Shown piece by piece: positions 17,987 through 28,484 of a DNA stretch of 64,000 bases. Source of the DNA: Clostridioides difficile_D (lineage in GTDB: Bacteria > Bacillota > Clostridia > Peptostreptococcales > Peptostreptococcaceae); NCBI GenBank assembly GCA_945861085.1, contig OX244046.1, positions 2,976,001 to 3,040,000 of the forward strand, written 5' to 3'. A model generated the notes under the pieces. That model had not been told where the DNA came from, ran no database searches, and saw nothing but the letters and a program-made list of their open reading frames with translations. Position 1 is the first letter of the stretch. The number at the start of each line of letters is the position of its first letter. The translations under genes were made by a program, and so were the position numbers.

Positions 17987-19535
17987 TTTTATATACCTCT
18001 TCTTTCTTCCTTTTTATCATTTCATCTACTCTTTCAATGTATTGTTCAACATTTTTTACATTTTCTACTCTTTCAATTCTATCTTCATCTACATAAACAA
18101 ATTTTGATATAGCACCTGCACCCAAAGCATAGTTACTTTGTTTTTCCTCCATAATTTGTATATTGTAGATACACTCATATCCTTCTTTAGCATAACCTAT
18201 ATTTTCTAAGTTACCTAGCATATGTTTTTGTCTGTACATATAATATGGATTAAGTCCCATATCCTTAGCATATTTCATTGATAAATCTATCATTTTTATC
18301 ATTTCTTCATACTGAGTTAAATGTTCTTTGTACTTATCCATATTTATATTTAGGTTAGAAGCTCTTTTTATAGCTAATGTATGAACTGTAAGACTTTCAG
18401 GAGAAAGCTTTTTTATTTCCTCTAATGTATTTCTTACCATGTCTAAGTCTTCATCTATAAGTCCTAAAATTATATCCATATTTATATTGTCAAATCCCAT
18501 ATTTCGAGCCATAATAAAACAATCTACTAAATCAGAAACTTCATGTTCTCTTCCAATTTTAACTAAAGTCTCATCATTCATAGTTTGAGGATTTATACTA
18601 ATTCTACTTACATTGTGTTTTTTTAATACACTTAATTTTTCTTTGGTAATAGTATCTGGTCTACCTGCTTCTACTGTAAACTCTTTAATTTTGCTTAAAT
18701 CCAATTCTCTAAATAGAGCATTTATAAGTAAATCCAATTCTTCCTCATCAAGTGTAGTAGGAGTTCCACCACCGATATATAGAGTTTCAATTTCTTTATT
18801 AGTCTCCTTAATAATCTTGGCAAACCCCTTAATTTCTTCAATCAATTTATAAACATACTCTCTTTTCAAATGCCCAAATTGCTTTAAGGAATTTGAAGGA
18901 AATGAACAATATACACATCTAGTTGGACAAAATGGAATACTTACATAAAGAGAAATTTTATTTTTATCTATAGGATACATAAACACTCGCTCTCTTTTAG
19001 CTATTTCAAGAGCTAAATCTATTTTCTCATCTATTATAAAATAATTATTTTTTAGAATGGCTCTTATACTATTATCATCTAGCTTTTTATCCATTAGATT
19101 GTGGACAATTTTGACTGGTCTAATACCAGTCAAAATTCCCCATGGTACATAAGAATTAAATATTTGTTTAAGCACTATAAATATGCTTTTTTTGATACTT
19201 TCTTTACACAGCTTTTTAAAATTTCTCTTACTTTCTTTATCTAACCTATTCAGAAATTCTTCAATAGTTTTACTATCATCAAATTCATCTAAAAATTCAA
19301 GGTTCATATTTTCTATATTTTGTATTGATTCATACTTTAAGTTTCCATTTTCATAATACTCCGTACTTGAAGACAATATCTCATTATCATAAATCAATCT
19401 ATTTATTAAATGCTTTGACTCCACATAATTACTACTATCATTAAAATCATTAAACTTAAATTCACTAGTAAACAATTTTATAAGCTCTGCTACTTCATAC
19501 TTATAATCATGTCCTTTTAAAAAAACATACAACAT
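17976..19535 (-). CDS. hemZ: HemZ-type radical SAM protein (coproporphyrinogen III oxidase-like)
   Basis: ATG at 19535 is chosen over the TTG one codon upstream because GAAGGAG sits 8 bases before it. The protein has 519 residues. A family-specific N-terminal region (about 1-160) precedes the radical SAM core with the cluster motif CPTRCVYC and LYIGGGTPTTL. HemZ is the Firmicute homologue of HemN/HemW, which oxidise coproporphyrinogen or deliver heme without oxygen. C. difficile is not known for complete heme synthesis, so its role here may be different. It overlaps hisS by 11 bases and belongs to the same operon. Confidence 0.88.
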   Translation of the reverse strand: MLYVFLKGHDYKYEVAELIKLFTSEFKFNDFNDSSNYVESKHLINRLIYDNEILSSSTEYYENGNLKYESIQNIENMNLEFLDEFDDSKTIEEFLNRLDKESKRNFKKLCKESIKKSIFIVLKQIFNSYVPWGILTGIRPVKIVHNLMDKKLDDNSIRAILKNNYFIIDEKIDLALEIAKRERVFMYPIDKNKISLYVSIPFCPTRCVYCSFPSNSLKQFGHLKREYVYKLIEEIKGFAKIIKETNKEIETLYIGGGTPTTLDEEELDLLINALFRELDLSKIKEFTVEAGRPDTITKEKLSVLKKHNVSRISINPQTMNDETLVKIGREHEVSDLVDCFIMARNMGFDNINMDIILGLIDEDLDMVRNTLEEIKKLSPESLTVHTLAIKRASNLNINMDKYKEHLTQYEEMIKMIDLSMKYAKDMGLNPYYMYRQKHMLGNLENIGYAKEGYECIYNIQIMEEKQSNYALGAGAISKFVYVDEDRIERVENVKNVEQYIERVDEMIKRKKEEVYKNVD

Positions 19536-19624
19536 CAACTTAACTCCTTCTATTTAACAGTAGAAGAACTCCATTACTAATATAGTTATTAAATATCTTA
19601 TATTTTTTTAATACTAATATAAAA

Positions 19625-20239
19625 TTACATGTAAGGATTTGTCTTCTTTTCAACTCCTAGAGTACTAGTTGGTCCATGTCCAGGATATACTCTAACAGCA
19701 TCTTCATATTTACATAATTTCTTAAGTGATTTTTCCATTTGATGAAAGTCTCCACTATACAAATCAGTTCTACCAATACTTCCAGCAAACAAAGTATCTC
19801 CTGTGAACATTTCATCTTCAACTCTTATACACATACATCCTTGTGTATGTCCTGGAGTATGCAAGAAAGTCAGTTTTAATTCACCAATCTCAAGCTTGTC
19901 TTTATCATTCACATAGATATCTGCATCAAACTCTTGTGCTCCACATCTCATTGTATAGCTTAGATTTTTATTTTTATCATTTAATAATTCTTTTTCATCA
20001 ATATGTGCAACTACTTTAGCACCAGTTTTTTCTTTAATATCTTTAACATATCCTATATGGTCTCCATGTCCATGAGTAAGGATTATATATTCGATATTTA
20101 ATTCATTTTCTTTTACAAAACTTAATGTATCTACTAAACTTCCACCTGGGTCTATAACTGCACATTTTTTAGTATTTTCATCACCTAATACATAAGTATT
20201 TACTCCAAAATAACTATCTACAAATTTTTTTATAACCAT
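19625..20239 (-). CDS. Metallo-beta-lactamase fold hydrolase (glyoxalase II-like)
   Basis: The protein has 204 residues. The zinc motif THGHGDHIGY (HxHxDH), a second-sphere histidine in LHTPGHTQGCM, the aspartate in MFTGDTLFAGSIGRTD and YPGHGPTST define a short YcbL-type hydrolase. Relatives act as hydroxyacylglutathione hydrolase-like thioesterases, but this organism uses no glutathione, so the true substrate is unknown. TTAAGGGGG lies upstream of the ATG. It is 15 bases after dtd in the operon, and the relA-dtd-MBL order is common in Clostridia. Confidence 0.88.
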   Translation of the reverse strand: MVIKKFVDSYFGVNTYVLGDENTKKCAVIDPGGSLVDTLSFVKENELNIEYIILTHGHGDHIGYVKDIKEKTGAKVVAHIDEKELLNDKNKNLSYTMRCGAQEFDADIYVNDKDKLEIGELKLTFLHTPGHTQGCMCIRVEDEMFTGDTLFAGSIGRTDLYSGDFHQMEKSLKKLCKYEDAVRVYPGHGPTSTLGVEKKTNPYM

Positions 20240-20253
20240 TAAAGTTTTCCCCC

Positions 20254-20703
20254 TTAAAAAGATTTACTTGAGTCTAATAGTATTGTTACTGGACCATCAT
20301 TAGTTAATTCTACCATCATATGAGCTGCAAATTGACCTGTCCCAACTGTTATACCTTTATCTTTTGCCTTTTTTACAAACTCTTCATAAAGATTATTTGC
20401 AAGTTCTGGTCTAGCTGCATTACTAAATCCAGGTCTTCTTCCTTTTCTGCAATCTCCATATAAAGTAAATTGAGATACTACTAAAAGCTCTCCACCTATA
20501 TCCATTAGAGATAAATTCATCTTGTCATTTTCATCTTCAAAAATTCTCAGATTCAATATTTTGTCAATCATATAATCTACATCACTTGATTTATCATCAT
20601 GAGTCACTCCTAACAATACTAGTAACCCCTTATTTATTTGACCTATAGTGTTTTCATCTACTGTAACCTTAGATGAAGATACTCTCTGTACTACTGCTCT
20701 CAT
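20254..20703 (-). CDS. dtd: D-aminoacyl-tRNA deacylase
   Basis: The protein has 149 residues, the usual size. It hydrolyses D-aminoacyl-tRNAs (and Gly-tRNA-Ala), protecting translation. MRAVVQRVSSSKV at the N-terminus, LLVVSQFTLYGDCRKGRRP (the SQxxL motif) and the TGQFAAHM block near the end, corresponding to the Gly-cisPro motif region (here with NDGPVT), mark the family. GGGAGGAAGCT precedes the ATG. It follows relA by 25 bases. Confidence 0.95.
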   Translation of the reverse strand: MRAVVQRVSSSKVTVDENTIGQINKGLLVLLGVTHDDKSSDVDYMIDKILNLRIFEDENDKMNLSLMDIGGELLVVSQFTLYGDCRKGRRPGFSNAARPELANNLYEEFVKKAKDKGITVGTGQFAAHMMVELTNDGPVTILLDSSKSF

Positions 20704-20727
20704 AGCTTCCTCCCTATTATTTTAACT

Positions 20728-22935
20728 CTAATTTGTCATTCTATAAATACTTTCTACACCAGGAATTGCTTTTAATTTTTTCATTAGAATTTTTAATTCC
20801 TCTGTGTCATTAACTTCTACAAGTAAATTTATACTTACGATACTATCCTTACCTTTTCTTGCATTTATTCCGTTTAAACTAAGTTTATCCATCGCAACAA
20901 TATGGGTTATTTCATTAACAATTCCTCTTCTATCAACAGCTTTTATTTGAATCTCTGCTTCAAATTTACCTTTTCCTGCTGAACTCCATGAAACTTCCAC
21001 CAATCTATTTTGAAAGAAATCTCCATTATTGTTTGCATTTGGGCAATCCGCTCTGTGTATAGCTACTCCCCTACCCTTAGTAATATATCCTACAATTTCA
21101 TCTCCTGGAAGAGGATTACAACACTTAGCAAATCTTACTAAAATATTGTCAAGTCCTTTTACTATAATCCCTTGTGAGGCATTTTTCTTTCTCTTTTTAC
21201 TGTATTCTGTTTCACTTATATTGTGTTTATTCAAATCTTCTTCTTGTATCTGCTGTTCTTTTTTAGCTTTTTTAACTTCTCTTAAATATAGGTCTTTTAC
21301 TTTAGATACAACTTGAGATGACATTATACCACCATAACCTACAGTAGCAACTAAATCCTCAACACTTGGCTGATTAAATTTCTTTGCAACTAATGCCATA
21401 TATTTTTCAACAAGAGGGTCTTTTTGTGGTATATCATGCTTCTTAAATTCTCTTTCTAATATTGTATTTCCACGGTCAACATTTTCTTCTCTTCTTTCTT
21501 TTTTGAAAAATTGTCTAATTCTACTCTTTGCGTTTGGTGTCTTCACTATATTAAGCCAATCTCTACTTGGTCCATTAGAATTAGATGATGTAAGCACTTC
21601 AACAATATTACCATTTTGAAGCTTATAATCAATAGGAACTATTCTTCCATCAATTTTAGCTCCTACACATTTATTCCCTACATTTGTATGAACTCTATAT
21701 GCAAAATCTATAGGTGTTGATTCTGCTGGTAATTCAATTACGTCTCCTTTTGGAGTAAATACGTAAACCTGACTATTAAATACGTCTTCTTTAAGTGCAT
21801 CCATAAACTCTTGTGGGTCTTTTAAATCTTTTTCCCACTCCATCATCTGTCTCAACCACTGAAGTTTTTCTTCAACCTTTGATTCTTTACTAGAGATACC
21901 TTCTTTATATTTCCAATGGGCTGCGATACCATTTTCAGCTATATTATGCATCTCATGAGTCCTTATCTGTATCTCTAAAGGTTCTCCATCAGGCCCTACA
22001 ACGGTAGTGTGCAATGATTGGTACATATTTGGTTTTGGCATTGCTATATAATCTTTAAATCTGCCTGGAATAGGTCTCCATAATGTATGAACTATACCAA
22101 GCACTGCATAACAATCCTTTACATTATCTACTAATATCCTTACTGCTGTTAAATCAAAAATCTCTTCAAAAGTCTTGTGTTTTTTTTGCATCTTTCTATA
22201 AATACTGTAAAAATGCTTTGGTCTACCATATACATCACATGGTATACTTAAATCTTTAAACTTATCTTTAAGAAGTTCAACAATGCCTTGTATATAATCC
22301 TCTCTTTGACTTCTCTTCATTGAGACTCTATTAACTAAATCATAATACCCTTCTGGGTCCATAAACCTTAATGCTCTATCTTCTAATTCCCACTTTATCT
22401 TAGAAATCCCTAATCTATGAGCTATACCTCCATAAATTTCAAGTGTCTCTTTTGCTTTATATTTTGCTTTTTCTGGAGGCATGTATTTTAATGTTCTCAT
22501 ATTGTGCAATCTATCAGCAAGTTTTATAAGTATAACTCTTATATCTTTTGCCATTGCCAAAAACATTTTTCTTAAGTTTTCAGATTGAGTTTCTTCTTTT
22601 GAACGATATTTTATTTGACCAAGCTTTGTTACTCCATCAACTAAATCCGCTACTTCTTTGCCAAATTCTTTTTTTATGTCTTCATAGGTATATTCCGTAT
22701 CTTCTACAACATCATGTAATAAACCTGCTGTTATAGTTTCAATATCTAATTCCATCTCTATTAAAATATTTGCCACTGCTAATGGATGAATAAAGTATGG
22801 TTCCCCAGATTTTCTATATTGTCCCTCATGCGCTTTTTTTGCAAGATTATAGGCTTTTTCAACCATTTCAAAATTTGCATTAGGTGCATAAACTTTTATT
22901 TTTTCAATTATTTCTTGTAATTCTTTATCATGCAT
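20728..22935 (-). CDS. relA: Bifunctional RelA/SpoT (p)ppGpp synthetase/hydrolase
   Basis: The protein has 735 residues, a full-length long RSH. The order is: HD hydrolase domain (HDVVED near residue 74), synthetase domain (VYGRPKHFYSIYRKM and YQSLHTTVVGP), TGS domain (VYVFTPKGDVIELP), a zinc-finger-like helical region (KCCNPLPGDEIVGY) and a C-terminal ACT domain. The intact HD motif indicates hydrolase as well as synthetase activity. It controls the stringent response. It follows apt by 74 bases, a common Firmicute pairing that links purine salvage to alarmone synthesis. The gene is often called rsh in C. difficile. Confidence 0.97.
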   Translation of the reverse strand: MHDKELQEIIEKIKVYAPNANFEMVEKAYNLAKKAHEGQYRKSGEPYFIHPLAVANILIEMELDIETITAGLLHDVVEDTEYTYEDIKKEFGKEVADLVDGVTKLGQIKYRSKEETQSENLRKMFLAMAKDIRVILIKLADRLHNMRTLKYMPPEKAKYKAKETLEIYGGIAHRLGISKIKWELEDRALRFMDPEGYYDLVNRVSMKRSQREDYIQGIVELLKDKFKDLSIPCDVYGRPKHFYSIYRKMQKKHKTFEEIFDLTAVRILVDNVKDCYAVLGIVHTLWRPIPGRFKDYIAMPKPNMYQSLHTTVVGPDGEPLEIQIRTHEMHNIAENGIAAHWKYKEGISSKESKVEEKLQWLRQMMEWEKDLKDPQEFMDALKEDVFNSQVYVFTPKGDVIELPAESTPIDFAYRVHTNVGNKCVGAKIDGRIVPIDYKLQNGNIVEVLTSSNSNGPSRDWLNIVKTPNAKSRIRQFFKKERREENVDRGNTILEREFKKHDIPQKDPLVEKYMALVAKKFNQPSVEDLVATVGYGGIMSSQVVSKVKDLYLREVKKAKKEQQIQEEDLNKHNISETEYSKKRKKNASQGIIVKGLDNILVRFAKCCNPLPGDEIVGYITKGRGVAIHRADCPNANNNGDFFQNRLVEVSWSSAGKGKFEAEIQIKAVDRRGIVNEITHIVAMDKLSLNGINARKGKDSIVSINLLVEVNDTEELKILMKKLKAIPGVESIYRMTN

Positions 22936-23008
22936 ATAACCACCTATTTTGTATAAAATTTTAATATATATGAAAATAGTTGGTGCTATACCAACTATTG
23001 TAAAAGTA

Positions 23009-23521
23009 CTAGTATTTTATAAGAGAATTAACATCATAGTTAGATAACTTTTTTCTCCCATTTAAGAATTCTAGTTCAATCAAAAATTGCATAGAAACTA
23101 CTTCTCCACCTAGTTTTTCCACAAGCTTAGCAGCAGCTTCCATAGTTCCACCAGTAGCCAATAAATCGTCTACTATTGCCACTTTTTGACCTTTTTTAAT
23201 TGCATCTTTATGTATTTCTAAAGTATCCGTACCATACTCTAATCCATACTCATAACTCTCAACTTCACCTGGTAATTTTCCAGGTTTTCTAATTGGAACA
23301 AATCCTACTCCTAGAGCATATGCTACAGGTGTACCCATCAAAAACCCTCTCGCTTCTGGCCCTATTACTAAATCTACACCTTTATTTTTTAATTCTTCAA
23401 CTATAGAATCTACTGCATATTTAAATGCCTCTCCATCTTTAAATAGAGTTGTAACATCTTTAAAATCTATACCTGGCTTTGGGAAATCATCAATGTTCCT
23501 TATAAAGTTTTTTAAATCCAT
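23009..23521 (-). CDS. apt: Adenine phosphoribosyltransferase
   Basis: The protein has 170 residues. It makes AMP from adenine and PRPP. The PRPP-binding loop is VAIVDDLLATGGT, and the FKDVTTLFKD and GPEARGFLMG blocks are typical of Apt. GGAGGCGTTTCCC precedes the ATG. It lies 13 bases after recJ and before relA, as in Bacillus. Confidence 0.97.
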   Translation of the reverse strand: MDLKNFIRNIDDFPKPGIDFKDVTTLFKDGEAFKYAVDSIVEELKNKGVDLVIGPEARGFLMGTPVAYALGVGFVPIRKPGKLPGEVESYEYGLEYGTDTLEIHKDAIKKGQKVAIVDDLLATGGTMEAAAKLVEKLGGEVVSMQFLIELEFLNGRKKLSNYDVNSLIKY

Positions 23522-23533
23522 GGGAAACGCCTC

Positions 23534-25984
23534 CTAATAACTGCTATTGTATTGTTTTTCTAAATTTTTTAGATTATTGAGTATTAAACTCTCATTTAAG
23601 TCTAATTTTTTCTGTGGTTTTGGCAATATTCTTATGAGTACAGAATTTTTTTCATAATTTAAGTTAAAGTCAAGTAAATTTAATTCTCTAAACACATTTA
23701 ATATCGTAAAAAACTTTAATGGAATTACATTAAAAGTTCCCTTTATATTTACCATATCCAAATCAATTTCTTTTTTTATGAGTGCTTGTTTATAAATTGT
23801 TATAAATTCATCTCTTGATGGAACTATATTACTAACTACATTCTTTAAATATAATAGGTCTGTTTTATTATAATATTTTATAATTTCACTTTCTTCTCTT
23901 TTATTCTCATATATATACGAATATTCGCCTTTATTATATAAATAATCATAAAGAATAATATTATTATATCTTTTTAAATCTATTTTATCAATATTAGGAG
24001 AAAATATAAGCTCTAATTTATCAGTATTTTTGCTAACATCTTCAATAATATTGTAATTTATGTTAAAATCCAAATCTATAAGTGATATATCTGATATTGC
24101 TCTATAAAATCCATTTATAGAATTAGATATTATCAACGTATCTCTTTCAAAATAATCAAATATATTTATATTTGTATTTCCATCAAATAATTCAAAATCA
24201 GATACAGATATATTATACAAGCTTTGTGTATCTTTTGGTATTATTTTTGACATTAATTTCAATGAAAGTTTGTCATTACTTGCATTTTTAGGTCGAGCTA
24301 ATCGGATATCTTTAAGTAAGAATTGTACTTTCCTATTTCCCATATAGTTATTTTCATCTAATTGGAACAATACATCTACTTTATCTCCTACTCTATACAG
24401 TGATTTTAAATGACTCATATTAAATCCTACACATTCATAGCTTTTTTCTTTTTCTATACTTAATTTTAGATGTTGTTGATTTTTACCTATAATTTTTAAG
24501 TCTTTTAAAGTGTAATTTCTAACTATAAACCTAGGATTTGGATTATTTAATCCAAAAGGTTCTAACTTATGTAATTCTTCTACAAGATTTAAATTTATTA
24601 CATTTTCTTGTAATTCAAATTCAACATTTACATTTTCTATCATATCATCTTCAGTTAAATTATAATCTGCAAACTTATTTATTTCATCAGCTAAAACTTC
24701 AACCTTATCTGAACTTAAGGATAATCCTGCAGCTTGTTCATGACCACCAAACTTGTTCATTAAATCTTTACACTTTACAAGAGCTTCAAATATATTAAAT
24801 CCTTTTATCGACCTTGCTGAACCAGTAGCTTCTCCATGTTCTATGCCTAAAAGAATTGTTGGTTTGTAGTATTTTTCAGTTAACTTTGATGCTACAATTC
24901 CAATTATTCCATGTTGCCAACCTTCTTTAGCTAAAACCAACACTTTATCATCATTATATCTGCTGTTAGACTTTAACATTTCCTCAGCTTCATGGTACAT
25001 CTTAGCTTCTATCATCTGTCTTTCATTATTTTTTTCTTCTAATATATTAGCTATTTCTACAGCCTCTTCTTGCGATTGAGTAGTAAACAGTTCTACTCCT
25101 AAGTAAGAATATCCCAATCGGCCTGAAGCATTTATCCTAGGACCTATTGCAAAACCTATATGAGAAGAACCTATTTTATCGCTTTCTACACCACAAACTT
25201 TTATAAGTTCTCTTAATCCAATATTTTTGCCTTCTTTCATTGATTTTAAACCATTTTTTACAATTATTCTGTTTTCATCTATAAGTGGAACAATATCACA
25301 AATAGTTGCCAAGGTTACTATTTCTAAATAATCATACATGCTAGTTTTAAATTCTTCTTTTGGAGTCAAGGCTTGAATCATTTTAAATGCTACACCACAT
25401 CCACATAACGAATCAAATGGATAATTACAATCTTCTTGTTTTGGATTTATTACTGCAAAAGCCGATGGAATTTCATTTTGACATTCATGATGGTCTGTAA
25501 TTATAATATCTATGCCCAAATCATTCGCTATATTGACCTCAGATACTGAAGTAATTCCACAGTCAACACTTATAATCAAGTCACATCCCCTAGAGCTTAT
25601 AAGCTTAATAGCATCTTCATTTATACCATACCCTTCTTCTAACCTATTTGGAATATAGTAATCAACATGATAACCTATATTCTTAAAATATATACACAAA
25701 ATAGAAGTAGATGACACACCATCAACATCATAATCTCCATAAATCCAAATTTTTTCGTTCTTCTCAATAGCTGACTTTATTCTATCAACAGCTTTTTGCA
25801 TATCTTTCATCAAGAAAGGGTCCCTTAAATAATCTAACGATGGATTCATAAATATTTCTGAATCTTTTTCAGTATATATCCCTCTATTTTTTAAAATTTG
25901 GCAGATTTCCGGGGAAATATTAAGTTTTTTACTAAATTCACTTTCCTCTATCTTCCCTTTATATTTTAATATCCATTTTTTCAA
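23534..25984 (-). CDS. recJ: Single-stranded-DNA-specific exonuclease RecJ
   Basis: The protein has 816 residues. The DHH phosphoesterase motifs are visible: WIYGDYDVDGVSS, IIITDHHE and the DHHA1-domain GGHEQAAGLS. RecJ degrades single-stranded DNA 5' to 3' in recombination and mismatch repair. About 240 residues after the OB-fold form a low-complexity, Asn/Ile/Tyr-rich extension seen in Firmicute RecJ proteins and of unknown role. The start is TTG at 25984 with GGGGGAATT upstream. Confidence 0.95.
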   Translation of the reverse strand: MKKWILKYKGKIEESEFSKKLNISPEICQILKNRGIYTEKDSEIFMNPSLDYLRDPFLMKDMQKAVDRIKSAIEKNEKIWIYGDYDVDGVSSTSILCIYFKNIGYHVDYYIPNRLEEGYGINEDAIKLISSRGCDLIISVDCGITSVSEVNIANDLGIDIIITDHHECQNEIPSAFAVINPKQEDCNYPFDSLCGCGVAFKMIQALTPKEEFKTSMYDYLEIVTLATICDIVPLIDENRIIVKNGLKSMKEGKNIGLRELIKVCGVESDKIGSSHIGFAIGPRINASGRLGYSYLGVELFTTQSQEEAVEIANILEEKNNERQMIEAKMYHEAEEMLKSNSRYNDDKVLVLAKEGWQHGIIGIVASKLTEKYYKPTILLGIEHGEATGSARSIKGFNIFEALVKCKDLMNKFGGHEQAAGLSLSSDKVEVLADEINKFADYNLTEDDMIENVNVEFELQENVINLNLVEELHKLEPFGLNNPNPRFIVRNYTLKDLKIIGKNQQHLKLSIEKEKSYECVGFNMSHLKSLYRVGDKVDVLFQLDENNYMGNRKVQFLLKDIRLARPKNASNDKLSLKLMSKIIPKDTQSLYNISVSDFELFDGNTNINIFDYFERDTLIISNSINGFYRAISDISLIDLDFNINYNIIEDVSKNTDKLELIFSPNIDKIDLKRYNNIILYDYLYNKGEYSYIYENKREESEIIKYYNKTDLLYLKNVVSNIVPSRDEFITIYKQALIKKEIDLDMVNIKGTFNVIPLKFFTILNVFRELNLLDFNLNYEKNSVLIRILPKPQKKLDLNESLILNNLKNLEKQYNSSY

Positions 25985-25996
25985 ATTTAATTCCCC

Positions 25997-27661
25997 CTAA
26001 TCTTTTTTATATTTTGACCTAATACTTCTTATGACTAAGCAAAGCCCTATTATAAAAGAGATAAAGAAACCTGCTATAGCAGTAAACTTTATCCATATAT
26101 TATTTTCTATATTTGGAGATGCAATTATAAGAGAAGAGCCTACTATAATTGATGCCAACACTAAACTCAGAGATATTTGAGACGTTAACTCTATTATACA
26201 ATTTTCTAATCTTGTCATTTTAACATCTTCAATTTGCATTTTTATGTTATTTCTTTCTATATTTTTTAAAATTGCTTTTAATTGCTTTGGAATAGTTTTT
26301 ACATCCAGCAATATCTCTTCTACGTTTTGTCTCGAACTTAAAACAACATTTTTAGGATTAAATTTACTTTTATAATGGTGTTTCATAAATTCTTTTCCCA
26401 TAGAGCCAAAAGAAAAATCTGTATTTAAAGTTCTACTTGTTCCTTCTAATGTTATAACTGTCTTGGCAAGAGTTACAAATTGTGCAGGCATGACTATTTT
26501 ATACTGTCTAAAAAATCTAAATAGTTCATTTAATATATCTGTTACATTTATTTTTTCTATAGAAATATCATAGTAGTAATGTATTAGATAAAGTAAATCC
26601 TGTCGAAGCCCTTTAATATCTGCCTCTCCATTTAATGCATCCATTTCTATCAATAAATATATTATCTTGTCAACATTCTTTTCTACACCTGCTAGTGCAA
26701 TCTCATTTAATTGGTTTAAAGTTTTATTATCAATAATTCCAATCATTCCGAAATCTATATATGCTATCTTGTTTTTAGCAACTACGAATATATTACCTGG
26801 ATGTGGGTCTGCATGAAAAAAACCATGAGATAATACCTGTGTAAAAAAGGACCTAACTCCTATTTCAACAATAGTTTTTGTATTATAACCTAGCCTCTTT
26901 ATTTTTTCTACATCACTTAACTTTGTGCCATTAACTTTCTCCATTACTAAAATTTTCTTAGTATTATATTCTGGGTATATTTTAGGTATATATACTTCAT
27001 CACTATTTTTAAATATCCTAGAGAATTTAGTTGCATTTATGGCTTCAAAGGTGTAATCAAGTTCCCTCATTAATTGAGTTTGAAACTCTTCAATCATTTG
27101 TACTAAATCTAAGTTAAAATCTTTTTTTAAATCTTTTAAAGTATTTGCAATCGTTCTAAGAATCTCTAAATCAGATTTTATTATTTTCTCTATATTGGGC
27201 CTTTGAATTTTTACAATTACTTCTTCCCCAGTTCTAAGTACACCCTCATAAACTTGACCAATTGAAGCAGCTGCTATTGGTTCTTCTTTAAACTCTAAGA
27301 ATACTTCTTCTATACTTAACCCCACTTCTTCTTTAAATATCTCAATAGCTATATTTGAGTCAAATTTCTCTACATCATCTCTAAGTTTTGATATTTCATC
27401 AATTATATCTTGGTCTAGTAAGTCTTTTCTTGTACTTAATATCTGTCCTATTTTTATATATGTAGGTCCTAATTCTTCTAAAACTCTTTTTATTCTCTCA
27501 CCAGTTGTCATATTTTTTATTTCTTCTGGTGGGTCAAACAGTGGTATTTTATAGGCAATTCCTTCTATATTTAATCTTTCTACAATAAAACTAAAACCAT
27601 ACTTTATTAAAACATATCCGATTTCTCTATATCGCTTTAAATTTCTATAACTTATTCTCAA
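25997..27661 (-). CDS. ABC1/UbiB-family atypical protein kinase
   Basis: The protein has 554 residues. Kinase-like motifs include PIAAASIGQVYEGVLRTGE (the A-rich loop with KxGQ-type motif), VKIQRPN, GFFHADPHPGNIFV and YIDFGMIG. Two membrane helices lie at the C-terminus (about residues 495-515 and 525-545). UbiB proteins assist isoprenoid-lipid pathways; this anaerobe makes no ubiquinone, so the target lipid is unknown. The start is TTG with GGAGTG upstream. It is probably the first gene of the nine-gene operon that ends with aspS. Confidence 0.9.
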   Translation of the reverse strand: MRISYRNLKRYREIGYVLIKYGFSFIVERLNIEGIAYKIPLFDPPEEIKNMTTGERIKRVLEELGPTYIKIGQILSTRKDLLDQDIIDEISKLRDDVEKFDSNIAIEIFKEEVGLSIEEVFLEFKEEPIAAASIGQVYEGVLRTGEEVIVKIQRPNIEKIIKSDLEILRTIANTLKDLKKDFNLDLVQMIEEFQTQLMRELDYTFEAINATKFSRIFKNSDEVYIPKIYPEYNTKKILVMEKVNGTKLSDVEKIKRLGYNTKTIVEIGVRSFFTQVLSHGFFHADPHPGNIFVVAKNKIAYIDFGMIGIIDNKTLNQLNEIALAGVEKNVDKIIYLLIEMDALNGEADIKGLRQDLLYLIHYYYDISIEKINVTDILNELFRFFRQYKIVMPAQFVTLAKTVITLEGTSRTLNTDFSFGSMGKEFMKHHYKSKFNPKNVVLSSRQNVEEILLDVKTIPKQLKAILKNIERNNIKMQIEDVKMTRLENCIIELTSQISLSLVLASIIVGSSLIIASPNIENNIWIKFTAIAGFFISFIIGLCLVIRSIRSKYKKD

Positions 27662-27900
27662 ATTTTTTCACTCCTAAAATAGGTATACCCAAAAACTTAC
27701 ACCTTAATTTATCGTATATGACATTATTTTACCAATTGATATTCTAATATCTTATATCCTCTTTAATATTTAATTTTATCACACATACTAGCAATTTTAT
27801 TAAAATTATTTAGCATAGTTAATTTTTATTTTTGACATTCTATACTTATTTTAATCAGACACTTTTTGAAAACTAAAATATCAGCCAAATTTAATAAAAT
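27662..27900. other. Intergenic region upstream of the UbiB-recJ-relA-aspS operon
   Basis: About 240 AT-rich bases presumably carry the promoter of the long minus-strand operon. I could not fix a convincing -35/-10 pair and see no gene or conserved RNA. Confidence 0.4.
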
Positions 27901-27960
27901 AAATTAGTGGTTGCCTCAAAACAGATTTAAATATGTTTTGAAACAACCACTCTCTAATTT
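27901..27960 (-). terminator. Terminator after the gamma-carbonic anhydrase-like gene
   Basis: AGTGGTTG (27906-27913) pairs with CAACCACT (27944-27951), and CAAAACA (27917-27923) pairs with TGTTTTG (27934-27940). An outer AAATTA/TAATTT pair overlaps the stop codon of the gene. It resembles the other CTCAAAA-containing hairpins of the window. Confidence 0.7.
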
Positions 27961-28456
27961 AATATTTTTGATTTTGTGCTGCTTCTAGATACCATTTGTA
28001 GGATTCATCAATATATCTTTTATCTTCTTCTGTAAGTTCTCTAACAACTTTTCCAGGAGAACCCATTATTAAAACACCTGGTGGAAACTTCTTATTAGAT
28101 GTAATTAATGTACCTGCTCCTATCAAAGTATATTCTCCTATTTCAGCATTATCCAATATTATTGAACCCATACCAATTAACACATTATCGCTAATTTTGC
28201 AACCATGGACTATTGACCTATGTCCAACTGTCACATTGTTACCAATTATAGTTTCCGTATCTCCATGCACTATAGAACAATCTTGTATATTAGTATTTTC
28301 TCCAATAGTTATTGGTCCTTCATCTCCTCTAACTACTGCATTATACCATACACTTGAATCTTTACCTATTTTAACATTTCCAATTACATCTGCTGACTTT
28401 GCCACAAATACACTTTCATCAATTAAAGGCTTATCTTCTAAATAATCTCTAATCAT
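27959..28456 (-). CDS. Gamma-carbonic anhydrase-like left-handed beta-helix protein
   Basis: The protein has 165 residues. Hexapeptide repeats are visible (IGNVKIGKDSSVWYNAVVRGDEGPITIG and following). It has the RGDEGPI, HGD and GHRSIVHGC blocks of the YrdA/PaaY family, including three metal-binding histidines. Some members hydrate CO2, and many are metal-binding proteins of unknown function. AAAGGAGTTG precedes the ATG. It lies 28 bases downstream of the radical SAM maturase gene and may be co-transcribed with it. Confidence 0.9.
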   Translation of the reverse strand: MIRDYLEDKPLIDESVFVAKSADVIGNVKIGKDSSVWYNAVVRGDEGPITIGENTNIQDCSIVHGDTETIIGNNVTVGHRSIVHGCKISDNVLIGMGSIILDNAEIGEYTLIGAGTLITSNKKFPPGVLIMGSPGKVVRELTEEDKRYIDESYKWYLEAAQNQKY

Positions 28457-28484
28457 ATATAAACAACTCCTTTAAAGTATAAAT